DNA of 64,000 nt from Streptomyces cellulosae (GTDB lineage Bacteria > Actinomycetota > Actinomycetes > Streptomycetales > Streptomycetaceae), in contig NZ_JOEV01000006.1 in assembly GCF_000721105.1 (NCBI RefSeq), positions 62,001 through 126,000 on the forward strand, read 5' to 3'. The notes under the pieces were generated by a model. That model was not told the DNA's origin and did not search any database. It saw only the letters and a list, made by a program, of their open reading frames with translations. Position numbers and translations under genes: made by a program. Numbering within the stretch: position 1 is the first letter of the stretch; each line of letters starts with the position of its first letter. This document shows positions 41,930 to 50,261 of the stretch, piece after piece.

Positions 41930-42730
41930 CTACACCCGGTCGCGCGTGAGAGTCGTCTCGCCGAGCCCGAGGGCCATGCTGCCCATGAGCTGACGAGCGA
42001 AGTCCTCCAGGATCGAGGGGTTGGTAGCGAGAAACTCCATGACCCGCTCGGTTCGCTGCTCAGGCGAAAGCTCTTTCAGTTCCTGCTGCCATGCCAGGGT
42101 GGCAGCACCGCCATCCTCGACCTCGGCATTCACGATGAGGCTCCAGAGCGCCTGCTGGGCGTCCTCACGAGCGAGCCAAGTCATGAACATCTGCTGGAAC
42201 TGCTCGCTCGTCACAGTGACCTTCGGGTCGTTGGGCGCGGTGGCCACATCTTGGGAAGGCGCGTCAGCCTCGACCCCCGGGACAGCAACAGGAGGTGTCG
42301 TCGTGGCTCCGGCCCGCAACGCCTTCTTCTGGGCTCTGCGGGCCTGTTGCTTCAGCACCAAGGCTTCGCCCTTGGCAACGAGGACTGGCACGGCCTGGGT
42401 GTGCCACCAGTGGGCAACGTGAGGTTTTGCGATTTCTACGAGATCACCGATGATCTGGCCCGCGATGTCAGCCACGGCCTGTTGGCCGGGGGTGAGCTTA
42501 GGACGCTGATCCTCCACGTACTCGGTGACGTAGACGATCTCGGGCTTGTCTGTGAGACCTGACTCCTTTTCGGCCTTCAGGCGGATCTCGACGTGCTCCG
42601 GCCCCTTGTCACTCGTCTTGGGAGTGAACCCACGACTCCAGCCTTCGCTCTTCCGCGAGTCGGCGAGGCGCTCGCCCTTGGGGATACGAACAACTGCGTC
42701 GACCTCGTCGTACTCCTGGTCCTCGGCCAT
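41930..42730 (-). CDS. Hypothetical protein, end of the nuclease cassette
   Basis: 266 residues, soluble and mostly helical. The N-terminus is acidic and charged; a central amphipathic region follows (LTPGQQAVADIAGQIIGDLV, HVAHWWHTQAVPVLVAKGEA). An Arg/Lys-rich helix and an acidic C-terminal helical domain (QFQQMFMTWLAREDAQQALW) complete it. No family recognised. ATG at 42730. It is the last of four leftward genes in the cassette, so a partner or immunity-type role beside the nucleases is possible but unsupported by motif. Confidence 0.6.
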   Translation of the reverse strand: MAEDQEYDEVDAVVRIPKGERLADSRKSEGWSRGFTPKTSDKGPEHVEIRLKAEKESGLTDKPEIVYVTEYVEDQRPKLTPGQQAVADIAGQIIGDLVEIAKPHVAHWWHTQAVPVLVAKGEALVLKQQARRAQKKALRAGATTTPPVAVPGVEADAPSQDVATAPNDPKVTVTSEQFQQMFMTWLAREDAQQALWSLIVNAEVEDGGAATLAWQQELKELSPEQRTERVMEFLATNPSILEDFARQLMGSMALGLGETTLTRDRV

Positions 42731-42885
42731 GCGCCCTCGTCAGTGCTCGGGTCTTCCTCGTCGCTCGGTCGACGAGGAAGACGCGGTAGTAGAACCTCAC
42801 CCACGACCGTAGCTGCAGCGTCCGACGATTTGGCAGGTTTGGCGAGCATCGCATCAGCCGCCACAGAGCCGCAGGTCCAAGGTTG

Positions 42886-43542
42886 TCACCAGTCCCCTTG
42901 CCGGATCCGCTCGTCGGACACGATCCCGTAGACGTACCGCCCAGAACGTTCGGGGCATCGTGGAATCTCCGACGGCCCCGCGATCGGCCATGCCTCCAGC
43001 GCTGACCTGATCTCGTGCCACTGCACGTTGCGCCGGCTCTCGACGATGATCAGGGTGTAGCGGCTGGTCCGGTAGGTGAAGGACTTGCCGGTCTTCGTGT
43101 AGAAGACCTCCCCCTGGTGCTCCTCGATCCGAGGCCTCGCCGTCTCCATGTTGGGACCGACCGGCACCGGCTCGGGCGGAGGTGGCGGTGGCACTGGATG
43201 CCCTGCCCACCGGAGCCGTTCCTCCGGCGTTGGCTCCCGGCTACTCCGACGCCAGGATGCACTCCCTCGCACGGTAATCGAGGTGACCGCCAGCTCTGTT
43301 CCGTCCGGCAGCACCCCACGGCCAGGGTCTCGGTAAGGCTGCGAAATCGTGATGTCACGCCGCTCATAGCCGAGCCTGCTGGCAACTGACTCCAGGGTCC
43401 CCATCTGAGTGTTCCCGACGTACGACCACTGGTCCTCGCTCGCATCGTCCGAGAACTCCACGACGCCTACAAGGTAGACCCCGTCCTCGTTCGGGTCGCC
43501 GAAGAGCTGCCGCAAGCGGTCGGGTCCAAAGTCGCCCGTCAT
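42886..43542 (-). CDS. Hypothetical protein of the nuclease cassette
   Basis: 218 residues. The N-terminal part (DRLRQLFGDPNEDGVYLVGV, SYVGNTQMGTLESVASRLGY) is alpha/beta; a Pro-rich hinge (GHPVPPPPPPEPVPVGPN) and a second domain (FYTKTGKSFTYRTSRYTLII) follow. No family recognised. The ATG at 43542 lies about 50 bases after the end of the PD-(D/E)XK gene, in the same direction. Confidence 0.6.
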   Translation of the reverse strand: MTGDFGPDRLRQLFGDPNEDGVYLVGVVEFSDDASEDQWSYVGNTQMGTLESVASRLGYERRDITISQPYRDPGRGVLPDGTELAVTSITVRGSASWRRSSREPTPEERLRWAGHPVPPPPPPEPVPVGPNMETARPRIEEHQGEVFYTKTGKSFTYRTSRYTLIIVESRRNVQWHEIRSALEAWPIAGPSEIPRCPERSGRYVYGIVSDERIRQGDW

Positions 43543-43595
43543 CTATCCGTCCACCCCTGCATCGCCGCTATCAGATTCTTCGTCGATCAACGCGA

Positions 43596-44719
43596 TCACA
43601 GTCTCCCTCGCGGCTGAGTCGCGTGCTGCGCCATCCGGGACCCGATCACGGCCACCCTGCTAAGCAGCTCGGCGGCTTCCTTGAGTGTGATTGAGGGCGG
43701 CAGCACGAAGCGCGCGCCAAACTCGACCTCACCGCTGAGCTTGGCCTGCCCCTCGCCGTAGCCATTGCCGAGGAACGCTGGAGCGCCGAGTTCCTTGAGT
43801 CGAGCCACGCCATCCTTCTCCCACTGCAACGTCTTGCGCGGCGGATGGGGTCTCCACGGAATCCAGTCCTCTTGGGCGAGGTACTCCTGCCAGAGCAGCG
43901 CCAGGTGATCCCAGTCGTAGGCCTTGGAGGAGGTGACTTGCTGCTGCACGAGGAAGAAGCGAATGTCGACCCCACGAAGCCCGCTGCCCCCGGCGAGCTT
44001 GCCAACGTCCTGAGTCGGCAAGCTCTCGGTGGCTTCCCAGCGGACGGTGTAACCGCTGCCCGGAATCGGGGCGTCCACGATCGCGACGTACAGGCCACCG
44101 GAGCCGATCTCCTGGATGGACTTCGATGAGCCGCCCGGCAAGGCGACGTTGTCGTACATATAGGCAGCACGAAGCCGGAGGGCGAGGTACAGGTCGATAC
44201 CGTCGATCTGATTCCAGACGGTGTCGCCATCCACCTCCGGCACCTGGGACTCGATGTGGCTCGTCCAGACTGTGGCGGTCGTCGCGACCCACGGCACCGG
44301 GGAAGGCGAAGGGAGCGATGAGCTCCTCCCAGGTGAGGTTCTGCCATTCCTGGGCATGGGTGGTGTCGAGGCGGATGCGCTGAAGCGAGACCGCCACGAA
44401 CTGGCAGTCGTCTCGGTCCTCCTCGGCGACGTATTTGTAGTACCGCTCCAGCTGTTCAATTCCGAGGCCAGCAAGCAGCTTCACTTCGACGACAGCGACA
44501 ACCTGACCGTTTGCCTCCACCACCAGGTCGGGTCGATCCGATGCCTTCCGACCCCGCGACTTCGACCTCCCGACGAATCTGGAGCGGGCCAACAGCCTCG
44601 ATCCCGAGCACGGAGCGGGTGATCGCCTGGTCGGCATTCATGAGGGTGGCGAGCAGATCGCTCCACGCGTTCTCGCTGTTGATCGAGAGCAGAAAGCGAA
44701 GGTCCGGGAGACTGCTCAC
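43596..44719 (-). pseudogene. PD-(D/E)XK nuclease-family gene with two frameshifts
   Basis: Read across frames, the product is SSLPDLRFLLSINSENAW-...-GIEAVGPLQIRREVEVAG; a shift near 44535-44570; SDRPDLVVEANGQVVAVVEV-KLLAGLGIEQLERYY; then a second shift near 44290-44315; SHIESQVPEVDGDTVWNQID to the end. The Asp in RPDLVV and the EVK triad form a PD-(D/E)XK nuclease active site. The C-terminal half is a full domain of unknown type. GTG at 44719 overlaps the GIY-YIG stop (GTGA). The parts on both sides of each shift are well conserved, so the damage is recent or is a base-calling artefact. Confidence 0.7.
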
Positions 44720-45489
44720 TCGCTGTCCTCTCCCAGCTCTGCGTCGATGTTGAGCACGCGGATCCCGGACTGCGACTGCGCGAGGAGCACCGCAGCGTTC
44801 TCGGCCAGGCGACGGGCGGACTTGAGCCGCAGGTCCAGCTCGACATCGTCACCCCAGCGGACTGACGTTGCGATGGCGAATTCGATCGAACCACCGGACT
44901 CCAAGTGGCCGACGATCTCCTTGTGGATGCGGCGGCTGGTGCGCTGACGAGAGCGATCCGTCTTGGCGTTGCGGTAGTTGCTGGCTCGCCTGGCCAGCTC
45001 CACGGACTCCCCGATGTAGAGCACGCGGGTGCCGTCGTCGTCCACACCGAAATCGTAGCGGTAGAGCCCTGGCACTCGCGGGAGTCCGGGAAACCTCGGC
45101 AGGCTGGCTTCGTCCAGCGTGATCGGGCCGGCGCTCAGCCACGAGAACGCAACACGGACGTCGAGCGCCTCCAGTTCCTTGAGCTGGGACGCGTCGAAAG
45201 ACCCACGACGAGACGCGCCGGTCAGCCGCGGGACCGAGCCGCTCTCGGTGGCCGAGGATCCGGCACCGATCAAGAACCCGAGGTTCTGCAGCCACCGCCG
45301 AGAATCATGCGACTGAAACCGGCTGCGCTTGGCACCTGTCGCAAGGGAGATGACCTGCTTGACCGGCCAACACACACCATCTACTTCGACCCAGTACTCG
45401 CGGATCTCCTCGGGCACGTGACCAGCAAGACGCCCACGAACAAGCGTGGGCGTCAGCTCGAAGGATTCGCCATCGAGGGTGAACTGCAT
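44716..45489 (-). CDS. GIY-YIG nuclease-domain protein
   Basis: 257 residues. Residues 25-72 (YWVEVDGVCWPVKQVISLAT, then FQSHDSRRWLQNLGF) form a small module often found N-terminal to restriction-type nuclease domains. Residues 139-245 form a GIY-YIG domain: GLYRY (141-145), LYIGES (157-162), Arg167/168, and a Glu at 230 in LAENAAVLL. GIY-YIG domains cut DNA in restriction, homing and repair enzymes. ATG at 45489. It is the first gene of the leftward cassette and is coupled to the PD-(D/E)XK gene. An IS remnant lies directly upstream. Confidence 0.75.
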   Translation of the reverse strand: MQFTLDGESFELTPTLVRGRLAGHVPEEIREYWVEVDGVCWPVKQVISLATGAKRSRFQSHDSRRWLQNLGFLIGAGSSATESGSVPRLTGASRRGSFDASQLKELEALDVRVAFSWLSAGPITLDEASLPRFPGLPRVPGLYRYDFGVDDDGTRVLYIGESVELARRASNYRNAKTDRSRQRTSRRIHKEIVGHLESGGSIEFAIATSVRWGDDVELDLRLKSARRLAENAAVLLAQSQSGIRVLNIDAELGEDSE

Positions 45490-45539
45490 GGAATGGAGGT
45501 TAGCCTCGATCGTTCACGAGTCCTCGTCAGTTCGCTGAC

Positions 45540-46056
45540 GGGGCCTCTGTGCGTGCGGGGTGCGGATTTTCCGGGGGTGGGGCAGGCTGATGGCCCTCGG
45601 TTGTCGCGTGGGGTGGGCGCCGAGTTCCACTCCAGGGGTGGTCGTGCGGGTTGTTGGGACGGTCGAATTGGCTGTTCAGCCGGGGTTCGGGAGGGTTTGG
45701 AGCCGGTTCATAGCGCTGGTGATCACGGGCGTCCATGGCTATCGGGTGGGCAGACGCAGCCAGCGGCGGCGGCCGGTATTCACGAACTGGGGGCGGCGGA
45801 GAACAGCCGCAGGCGGAGCTTCTTGGGTTCCTAGCGGCGGGTGTCGCCGGTCAGGGCGAGCATCGGCAGCCAGGCGAGGAGGTCAAGTGCGGGGGAGACG
45901 CTCTCCAGCCAGATCCGGTTCTGGGCGGTGGCGTGCAGGGGCAGGTTGCGCAGGCCGGTGTCGCGGGCGCCCCGGATGCGGTCCTCGCAGCGGGCCCGCC
46001 ATCGGTGACGCAGTTCGATCGGCGAGTTGGCCGCCTTTGGTGTTGGTCGCAATTTG
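45540..46056 (-). mobile_element. IS1380-type insertion sequence remnant
   Basis: Only the 3' part of a transposase is left, in several frames: QIATNTKGGQLAD, a shift, ELRHRWRARCEDRIRGARDT, GLRNLPLHATAQNRIWLESV, LALTGDTRR, then a TAG at 45831-45833 where relatives have Trp. EPKKLRLRLFSAA follows before further frame loss. The right part to about 45540 is the non-coding end of the IS. The element replaces the 3' end of the zinc-ribbon gene on its right. It is not active. Confidence 0.7.
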
Positions 46057-46545
46057 GCCGACCACGCATGTGGCGATCTCACCGCACTTCCAGCAGTCTC
46101 GGTCCAACGTCAGAACGCGTATGGAGATCGTCGCGCCGCAACCTGTCGGAACCTCATCGGGAAGCCATGGGGCGGTGCCGAACTGGTCGTTCTCGTCCCA
46201 GCGCTCATGCCGGAATGCGACCTCTTGGCACACAGGGCACTGGACTCTCCGTTTGCCGTCGTCCAAGGTGACAAGTACTCCAGCACCCGCTCCGACCTCG
46301 ACCGAGCAATCCATGCATGCTCCGGTAAAGCGGTTGGTCTCGCCCCGAGACCCGAGACCGACAGGATGGTCTGCGGTGCTGCGAGTGACTGGCTGTTGGC
46401 CGTCCGGATCCCGAGCGTCGGCCGAGCAGTACACCTGCCACCGATCCTCACGCCGGACACGGAAACCCATACCGGCCTGCACATACACCGAGCAATGCTC
46501 AGCCGCGCATACGGCCCCGAACTTGTTCGAAGGTAATCGGCTCAT
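46057..46545 (-). pseudogene. Zinc-ribbon protein gene, truncated by the IS remnant
   Basis: About 160 residues remain. They hold several CxxC-type pairs (GAVCAAEHC, GACMDCSVEV, VQCPVCQEVA, DRDCWKCGEIATCVVG), suggesting two or more zinc ribbons. Protein homology ends at CVVG, where the IS1380-type sequence begins. The ATG at 46545 is used; GGAG lies about 13 bases upstream, somewhat far. It is divergent from the fusion gene at 46910. The original function is unknown. Confidence 0.65.
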
Positions 46546-46721
46546 CTGTCCGCTTCTACTCCTCTCCCGCACACCCTCATTCACAACAGCAACAGAGCCC
46601 AAGGGGATTCGCCCTACAACCGCCTCTCGCCGCAGCCACGGCCGAGCGATCGGCAGCTGCGACTACTCCCTCCACCCAACCGCGATCGTGTGGTTCGAGG
46701 TGCTCACCTTGGCAAATCTTT

Positions 46722-46744
46722 CTTATCGTTCCATTGACGATAAG
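46722..46744. promoter_or_regulatory. Inverted-repeat operator before the ADP-ribosylglycohydrolase fusion
   Basis: CTTATCGT, 7 bases, then ACGATAAG: perfect 8-bp arms in an AT-rich patch. A wider pair, TTGGCA (46709-46714) and TGCCAA (46755-46760), encloses it symmetrically. It lies between the divergent truncated zinc-ribbon gene and the fusion gene. Confidence 0.55.
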
Positions 46745-46909
46745 TAGGGGACGCTGCCAAACTAGCGGAGCGTCAATGTGCCGATGAGCAGCACTTTTTC
46801 AGCATTCCGCGCCTACGTCGTCCTGGTCGATTCCGACCGGGACCGCTGCCTGCATGCCACCGCCCGCTTGGTTCGCCTTCCGCACGCCACCGCACCTTAT
46901 GGAGTTCCC

Positions 46910-49687
46910 ATGGCTCACGCCCCGCAGCCCCTCCTGGACACCCACGCCACCGACCGGGCCGCTGGTGTACTGCTGGGCGCGGCCGTGGGCGACGCGTTGG
47001 GCGTGCCCTATGAGTTCAAGGCGACGCTGCGCGAGGACCAGCGGCCGCGCATAATCGGCGGTGGCCTGGGGCCGTACGAGCCGGGCGAGTACTCCGACGA
47101 CACTCAGATGCAGGTCTGCATAGCCAAGGTCGCGGCCGACGGAGCGGATCTGCGCATGCCGGAAGCCCTTGACGCGATCGCCGTCAACTTCCTGGGCTGG
47201 CTGAGCGGCGGCGCCAGCGACGTCGGCGCCCAGACCCGCGCCATCCTGGGCGCCGCCCGCACTGCCCCTGGGGATTCGGGCGCGGCGATGCTGGCCGCCG
47301 CCGGCAGTTTCACCGCCGGCAACAACCGCAGCGCCGGGAACGGGTCGTTGATGCGCACCGGCATCGTCGCCCTCGGTCATCTCGGCGATGTCGCCGAGAT
47401 GACCGAGGCCGCCATAGCCGTCAGCTCGCTCACCCACCCGGATCCGGACTGCGCCGATGCCTGCGTGCTGTGGTGCTCCGGCATCCGCACCGCGGTGCTG
47501 GACGGAACCTTCGACGGTGTGCGCGCCGGCCTGGACCTGATCCCCGCTGAGCGGCGCGAGGTGTGGGCGAAGCGGCTGGACGAGGCGGAGGCCAATCCGC
47601 CGCACCACTTCACCAACAACGGCTGGGTCGTCCACGCCCTCCAAGCCGCCTGGTCGGCGATCACCCGCACTGCCGTCCCCGAGTCGATCCCCGCGGAGAA
47701 CAGTTTCCCCGCACAGCACTTCGGCCTCGCCCTGGAGGCGGCGGTGCGGGCCGGCACGGACACCGACACCGTCGCGGCGATCGCGGGCGCCCTGCTCGGC
47801 GCGCGCTGGGGCTGCTCCGGCATCCCGCTGGAGTGGCAGCAGGCCGTGCACGGCTGGCCGGGCCTCACCGGAGCCGACCTGGTCGGGCTGGCGGTACGCA
47901 CGGCCCGGGGTGGGAGCGACGACGCCCAGGGCTGGCCCTCGGCGCCCCGCATGTCCGTCGGCGGCCACCACAGCTTCGCCATACCCCACCCACACGACCC
48001 CGGGGTGGTGCTGGGCAACCTCGCGCTGGCCCAGGGCGCCGAGCCGGTCCCTGTCGAGGCCGTGGTCTCACTGTGCCGTACCGGTACGGACCCGGTCCTG
48101 CCCGGCACCGATGTCGAGCACGTGCGTGTGTGGCTGGTGGACAGCAACGGGGCGAACGCCAACCTGCATTTTGTTCTGGACCAGGCCGCCCGTCAGGTGC
48201 TGCGGTTGCGTCAGGAGGGCAAACGGGTCCTGCTCCATTGCCTTGCCGGGCAGAGCCGCACCCCGGCCGTCGCCGCGATCTACAGCCACCTGGCCACCGG
48301 CACCGACTCCAAGACTGCGCTGAACGACCTGCGCCGGGTGCTGACCAGCGGTTGGCATCTCGAGGCACACCCCGAGATGCACGACGCAGTGCACGAGCTG
48401 ACCGCCGGGCGCGCCAAAGGCGGACAGCCGGCCGATCCAGGCGTTGCGAAGACCGATCCGACCACGGCCGGTCCAGCACCGGCCAACCGCCCAGCACCAC
48501 GGGAACGGCACCGGGCGCCTGCCGGGCAGAGGCAGGACGAGCTGAACCTGAGCCCTGACGAGGAACCGGAGCGGCAAAGGGAGTTCCTGAAGGAGAAGGG
48601 GGCGGCGTCCCGGGTGCGCGGGATGATGCTGGGCCTCGCCCTGGGCGACACGTTGGGAGCGGCGAAGGGCAAACTGCCGGTGGACGGTCCGCTGCTGGCC
48701 GGGGTCAGCACTCAGTTGGCCTGCTTCACCGCCGAGGGGACGATCCGCGCGTGGGTGCGTGGCAATCAGAGGGGTGTCTGGGGTCCGACGGGGGTGGTGT
48801 GGCACGCCTACTGCCGGTGGGCGGCCCTGCAGGGGATCGAGGTCGAGCGGATGCGGGAGCGCTGGGCCCACGGCGACGAGGTGTGGCCGGACGGCTGGCT
48901 CGCCCAGGTGCCCGTGCTGGCACAGCGGCGCGGTTCGGCACCGGCGACGGTGACGGCCCTGTCCAAGACCGAGCACGGAAACATGGGGATATCGACGGCC
49001 AGCCGGGGCTGCCACGCGCTCACCCGCACGCTCCCTGTCGCTGTTGTCGGCACCGCACACGGCTCGGAGCAGTCGGCCCAGTTGGCCCGGGAGCTCGCCG
49101 CCCTCACCCACGGCAACCCGGCCGCGCAGTCCGCGGCAGCCCATGCGGCCGTGCTGGTCAGCCACTGCCTGACCAGCACTCCGATAGCGCAAGCTTCTCT
49201 GTTCGGTGAGCGGTCGCAGGTGCGGCAAGCTCTGATGGACGGCATAGATGCCCTTGCCGAGGCCGAACCGGGCCTGACCCACGCCGGGAAGAAGCAGCTC
49301 GTCAGGGTGCTGCAGCGGGCCGAGGACCAGCCCGCGGATGCGGGCCGCCTCGCAGAACTCGCCCCGGACGCCACCGCGCCCTCGGCGCTGCTCGGCGGCC
49401 TGTACGCCGCCGCTTCCTTCCCCGAGCCGAGTCAGGTGCACGACGCGCTGCTCTTCGCCGCCGGGGCGCCGGACGGCGACTCAGTTGCCTGTGTGACCGG
49501 CGCGCTGCTTGGGGCGGCACACGGCATCGAGGCACTGCCCGTCGATCTGATCAGCCGCCACGAACTGGCCTGGGTCCTCGACACCCTGGCCCGAGACCTC
49601 ATCGCCCAGTTCACCGACTCCCCCAGCGGTGGCGGGTACTACGGCGGCTGGGACCCGTACTGGTTGGACCGCTACCCGGGCGGGTGA
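46910..49687 (+). CDS. ADP-ribosylglycohydrolase / dual-specificity phosphatase / degenerate ADP-ribosylglycohydrolase fusion
   Basis: 925 residues in three parts. Residues 15-335 are an ADP-ribosylglycohydrolase: GVLLGAAVGDALGVPYEF, the metal motif EYSDDTQM, GNGSLMRTG. Residues 345-510 resemble a dual-specificity phosphatase: VWLVDSNGANANLHFVLDQA and the CX5R loop in LLHCLAGQSRTPAVAA (about 444). Residues 565-925 repeat the glycohydrolase fold (RGMMLGLALGDTLGAAKG, HGNMGISTASRGCHALTR) but have TAEGT where the DDT metal site should be, so this copy is probably inactive. The ATG at 46910 follows GGAG by six bases; an upstream ATG at 46784 lacks support. The substrate is unknown; removal of ADP-ribose and of phosphate are both predicted. 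Confidence 0.85.
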   Translation: MAHAPQPLLDTHATDRAAGVLLGAAVGDALGVPYEFKATLREDQRPRIIGGGLGPYEPGEYSDDTQMQVCIAKVAADGADLRMPEALDAIAVNFLGWLSGGASDVGAQTRAILGAARTAPGDSGAAMLAAAGSFTAGNNRSAGNGSLMRTGIVALGHLGDVAEMTEAAIAVSSLTHPDPDCADACVLWCSGIRTAVLDGTFDGVRAGLDLIPAERREVWAKRLDEAEANPPHHFTNNGWVVHALQAAWSAITRTAVPESIPAENSFPAQHFGLALEAAVRAGTDTDTVAAIAGALLGARWGCSGIPLEWQQAVHGWPGLTGADLVGLAVRTARGGSDDAQGWPSAPRMSVGGHHSFAIPHPHDPGVVLGNLALAQGAEPVPVEAVVSLCRTGTDPVLPGTDVEHVRVWLVDSNGANANLHFVLDQAARQVLRLRQEGKRVLLHCLAGQSRTPAVAAIYSHLATGTDSKTALNDLRRVLTSGWHLEAHPEMHDAVHELTAGRAKGGQPADPGVAKTDPTTAGPAPANRPAPRERHRAPAGQRQDELNLSPDEEPERQREFLKEKGAASRVRGMMLGLALGDTLGAAKGKLPVDGPLLAGVSTQLACFTAEGTIRAWVRGNQRGVWGPTGVVWHAYCRWAALQGIEVERMRERWAHGDEVWPDGWLAQVPVLAQRRGSAPATVTALSKTEHGNMGISTASRGCHALTRTLPVAVVGTAHGSEQSAQLARELAALTHGNPAAQSAAAHAAVLVSHCLTSTPIAQASLFGERSQVRQALMDGIDALAEAEPGLTHAGKKQLVRVLQRAEDQPADAGRLAELAPDATAPSALLGGLYAAASFPEPSQVHDALLFAAGAPDGDSVACVTGALLGAAHGIEALPVDLISRHELAWVLDTLARDLIAQFTDSPSGGGYYGGWDPYWLDRYPGG

Positions 49688-49797
49688 CCGACCAGTCCCG
49701 CCTCGACGACGTCGCTGGAATCAGCCGAGGGTGTCGAGGCGGGGCCGGAAGAGTGTCTCCTGGGAACAGAAGCGGCTGCCTGACGACAGGGGCGAGT

Positions 49798-50045
49798 GCC
49801 AAGGACCGCCTGTACGAGCGCCTGGAAGGCCACTGGAAGACGCCGACACCCGCCGCATCCGCGGCATCGCCGCTCAGACCCTTCTGCTGGCCTTCCAGCT
49901 GGCTCACGCCAACCGCCGCAAACTCACCGCCTGGGCGAACTCGATCGCCCTGCACGGTGACCTGCCCCACCGCCGGCCCACCCGTCGCCGCAAGACCAAG
50001 CCACTGGGCACCTGGACCCCCAAGGGGTACGTCACCCAGCCCTGA
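49798..50045 (+). pseudogene. 3' remnant of the transposase-like gene
   Basis: It matches the last roughly 80 codons of the gene at 40608 (DADTRRIRGIAAQTLLLAFQ, KTKPLGTWTPKGYVTQP). An extra 11 bases near 49830 break the frame after LYERLE, and the 5' part is missing. It is a decayed copy. Confidence 0.75.
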
Positions 50046-50129
50046 GACCTTGCTCACAAGCCACCAGTAGCCAGGGGCAAGACAACCATCCCGCAGCAGA
50101 GCTGCCGAAGATCCACACCTGAAAAAATC

Positions 50130-50162
50130 GGACCGCCGACGGCCCCAAGCCGTCGGCGGTCC
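50130..50162 (-). terminator. tRNA-Leu terminator
   Basis: GGACCGCCGACGG-CCCCAAG-CCGTCGGCGGTCC, perfect 13-bp arms. On the minus strand it is followed by GATTTTTTC, the classic intrinsic-terminator layout, about 100 bases past the tRNA 3' end. Confidence 0.8.
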
Positions 50163-50185
50163 ACGTGTTTTTGGCCACACACAGA

Positions 50186-50223
50186 GGAACGGGCGGCATC
50201 GTGATCACGATGCCGCCCGTTCC
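50186..50223. repeat. 38-bp perfect palindrome next to tRNA-Leu
   Basis: GGAACGGGCGGCATCGTGA followed by its exact reverse complement, 39 bases from the tRNA. Counterpart of the 50-bp palindrome at 41417. Confidence 0.9.
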
Positions 50224-50261
50224 GTCGGTGCAACTAGAGCACTTTCGTCGGTGCTCCTGTG

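Noticed and set aside
45883-46602. A continuous 239-residue protein spanning the zinc ribbon and IS remnant
   Set aside because: The C-terminal part is IS1380-type sequence, partly out of frame; a chimera of two unrelated genes.
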